A stretch of DNA of 64,000 nucleotides from Streblospio benedicti (Eukaryota > Annelida > Polychaeta > Spionida > Spionidae), in contig CM032664.1 of the NCBI GenBank assembly GCA_019095985.1, forward strand, positions 23,143,390 to 23,207,389, written 5' to 3'. The stretch's first letter is position 1. Every line of letters begins with the position of its first letter. Positions 62,498 to 64,000 of this stretch are shown here, piece by piece. The position numbers were made by a program, and so were the translations under genes. The notes beneath the pieces were generated by a model, which worked only from the letters and a program-made list of their open reading frames with translations, was not told the origin of the DNA and did not search any database.

Positions 62498-63699
62498 GTT
62501 GATTTGTGAGAAAGAACGTGTTCGGGGTGGACCGGATCTGGGCACGGGGTCCCAACTTCCGCCTAAGCTCCTTACCCACAGGAAATTGATAGCAGTGTTC
62601 GAGTACCTGAATCACCTGATGCAATAATTCGCATTTTGTGGGTGATATATTCCATGTCAAATGATTACATGCTCCATTATAATATATTAATATAATCGTA
62701 ATACTGTAAATGGATATACTTCAGTATATAAGACGCAAATTTACAATGTAGATTGGATGGTTCGTCTACAAAAAGCTTACTAAATATTATAAAACTAGTT
62801 TGATAACAAAGTGTTAAAGATCACTAAAATTTTACTTAAAAAGTATGTAATTAACATGTTTATAGGAAAGAAGTGTATACTAAACTTGACAGTCAATAAA
62901 GATGCTTGGTTTTATTTAATGTGAATGGGGTTGCTGCTGTTGTCATTGCCATTATTGTCAATGTAGACCCTAGATCTACTATAAATGTATGACAAAAAAC
63001 CCTTTGAAAGCCTTTCAAGGCCGGGCCTTTGTGATCCTTTGTGCTAACTATACCAAATATATATGGCTAGTATATATCTTGATCTAACTGAGACTGTCAA
63101 GTCAATGATATCTAAAGCCGCAACTTAGAGGTTAGTGCTAACCATATCAATACAGCCTTTACCACCCCTCCCCACCCACCCCCCACCCATATGGCATATG
63201 CATGCATGCACCCTAGCTGTTCCATCGGTTGTTACCTTGACAAAAACTAGATAATGATTCGTCATTTTTGGGTGGTTGGCACCATGTCGCTAGCATGTCT
63301 TAACCAAGTGGTTATTTAGTCTCCATAGTCGGCAGCAAGTCGTATAATTTCTTCAAAAAAAGTTGACAGAGACCGGCGATATGTTTTTTTTAGTTCTGCT
63401 GCATGCCAGCTCCTGTCCAAACCCCAGCATCAACTGTCACAGCTGAACAATTAAGGCTCTATTCCCCATTCCCATTTAGTTATAGTTACTAGATTTATTA
63501 TAGCTTATTATAGGGACGGTAAGTGCTAGGGCATGTTCACAAGCCGTTGGGCCTGCACATATATTGTACCTCTGGGGGCCCAATCTGTTCAGAGATCCCA
63601 CTCAGTTTTACCTGAGGCCTAATACACCCTGAGCTCTACAGCATAACACCATCAATAAATACTATTTTATATTTATAGGTATACCTTGCATGTAACACA
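62498..63699. promoter_or_regulatory. Divergent upstream region of RPS28 and FGGY
   Basis: 1.2 kb between the two start codons. Besides the possible TOP leader, it holds a C-rich stretch near 63164-63187 and nothing else recognised. A splice acceptor-like TTTATAG at about 63678 may end a 5' UTR intron of FGGY. Confidence 0.4.
62507..62516 (-). promoter_or_regulatory. Possible 5' TOP motif of RPS28
   Basis: On the minus strand TTCTTTCTC lies 10-20 bases upstream of the start codon. Ribosomal-protein mRNAs usually begin with a C followed by a pyrimidine run, so a transcript starting at the CTTTCTC here would have a very short TOP leader. The start site itself is not shown by the sequence. Confidence 0.4.
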
Positions 63700-63879
63700 A
63701 TGAGTGCTTACTACATTGGTGTGGATGTTGGAACAGCAAGTGTTCGAGCAGCCCTGGTGAAAAGTGGTGGCGAGTGTGTTGCCATTTCCACCGAATTGGT
63801 TAAAATTTGGGAGCCACAAACGAATCATTATGAACAATCGTCTGATAATATATGGAATGCATGTAAAAAAACTGTTCAA
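63700..63879 (+). CDS. FGGY: FGGY carbohydrate kinase, first coding exon (gene continues past window)
   Basis: Sixty codons, ending at a GT donor (CAA|GTAAAA) after Q60; the rest lies beyond the window. FGGY kinases phosphorylate sugars with ATP; the animal FGGY protein acts on D-ribulose-like pentuloses. YYIGVDVGTASVRAALV (4-20) is the N-terminal phosphate-binding segment of the actin-like ATPase fold. IWEPQTNHYEQSSDNIWNA follows, closely matching the NWEPQFNHHEQSSEDIW region of human FGGY as I recall it. The ATG at 63700 is the first in the frame and gives the usual N-terminus. Confidence 0.92.
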
Positions 63880-64000
63880 GTAAAATATTTTATTTTTGAT
63901 AATTCATTTTGATTGATTATATCTAGGACTTATTAGTCCTAGATATACTGACAATGATGACAATGAAATTTACTGACAACACTAGCAATAGCAAATTATT

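Overview
The window is an AT-rich (roughly two thirds A+T), intron-rich animal nuclear contig with two 100-base assembly gaps (22810-22909 and 51165-51264). Gene content (HENMT1, CCDC158, FBXO33, RPS28 and FGGY orthologues) is bilaterian. The repeat set (palindromic TA-flanked MITEs, an AGCTCACCTG-type repeat, tRNA-headed SINEs, frequent ACATGTAC strings) looks lophotrochozoan, probably a mollusc such as a bivalve; that placement is an inference.

Layout. 1-10.2 kb: no gene seen, several non-autonomous repeats. 10.2-11.9 kb (-): HENMT1, the small-RNA 2'-O-methyltransferase, coding sequence in one exon. 12-20 kb: SINE, MITEs, a complete-looking miniature LTR element (TRIM) whose LTRs each hold a tRNA-like segment, and a weak zinc-finger relic. 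20.3-27.7 kb (-): a six-finger C2H2 gene; its largest intron holds an assembly gap, a Polinton-like fossil fragment and a GC-rich LTR-type fossil with a gag-like region but no recognised pol. 27.7-34.3 kb: a repeat graveyard (three LINE fragments, a Ty3-type fossil, clustered MITEs). 34.3-46.9 kb (+): CCDC158 orthologue, 27 coding exons giving an uninterrupted 1,144-residue frame. 48.5-49.6 kb (-): a single-exon NAD(P)-binding epimerase-like gene. 50.3-55.9 kb (+): FBXO33-like F-box gene, nine exons, 491 residues. 60.4-62.5 kb (-): ribosomal protein S28 in three short exons, too fragmented for simple ORF calling. 63.7 kb to the end (+): first coding exon of an FGGY carbohydrate kinase.

The genes do not form a pathway; they are independent housekeeping or lineage genes. 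CCDC158 and the epimerase gene converge, the epimerase and FBXO33 genes are head to head with about 755 bp between start codons, and RPS28 and FGGY are head to head about 1.2 kb apart. All exon joins given for multi-exon genes use GT-AG boundaries and keep frame by hand translation.

The most unusual object is the 1.2-kb TRIM at 17407-18605. Its LTRs contain a tRNA-derived segment with Pol III box-like sequences, and its primer-binding site looks complementary to the 3' end of a tRNA of the same kind as the embedded one.
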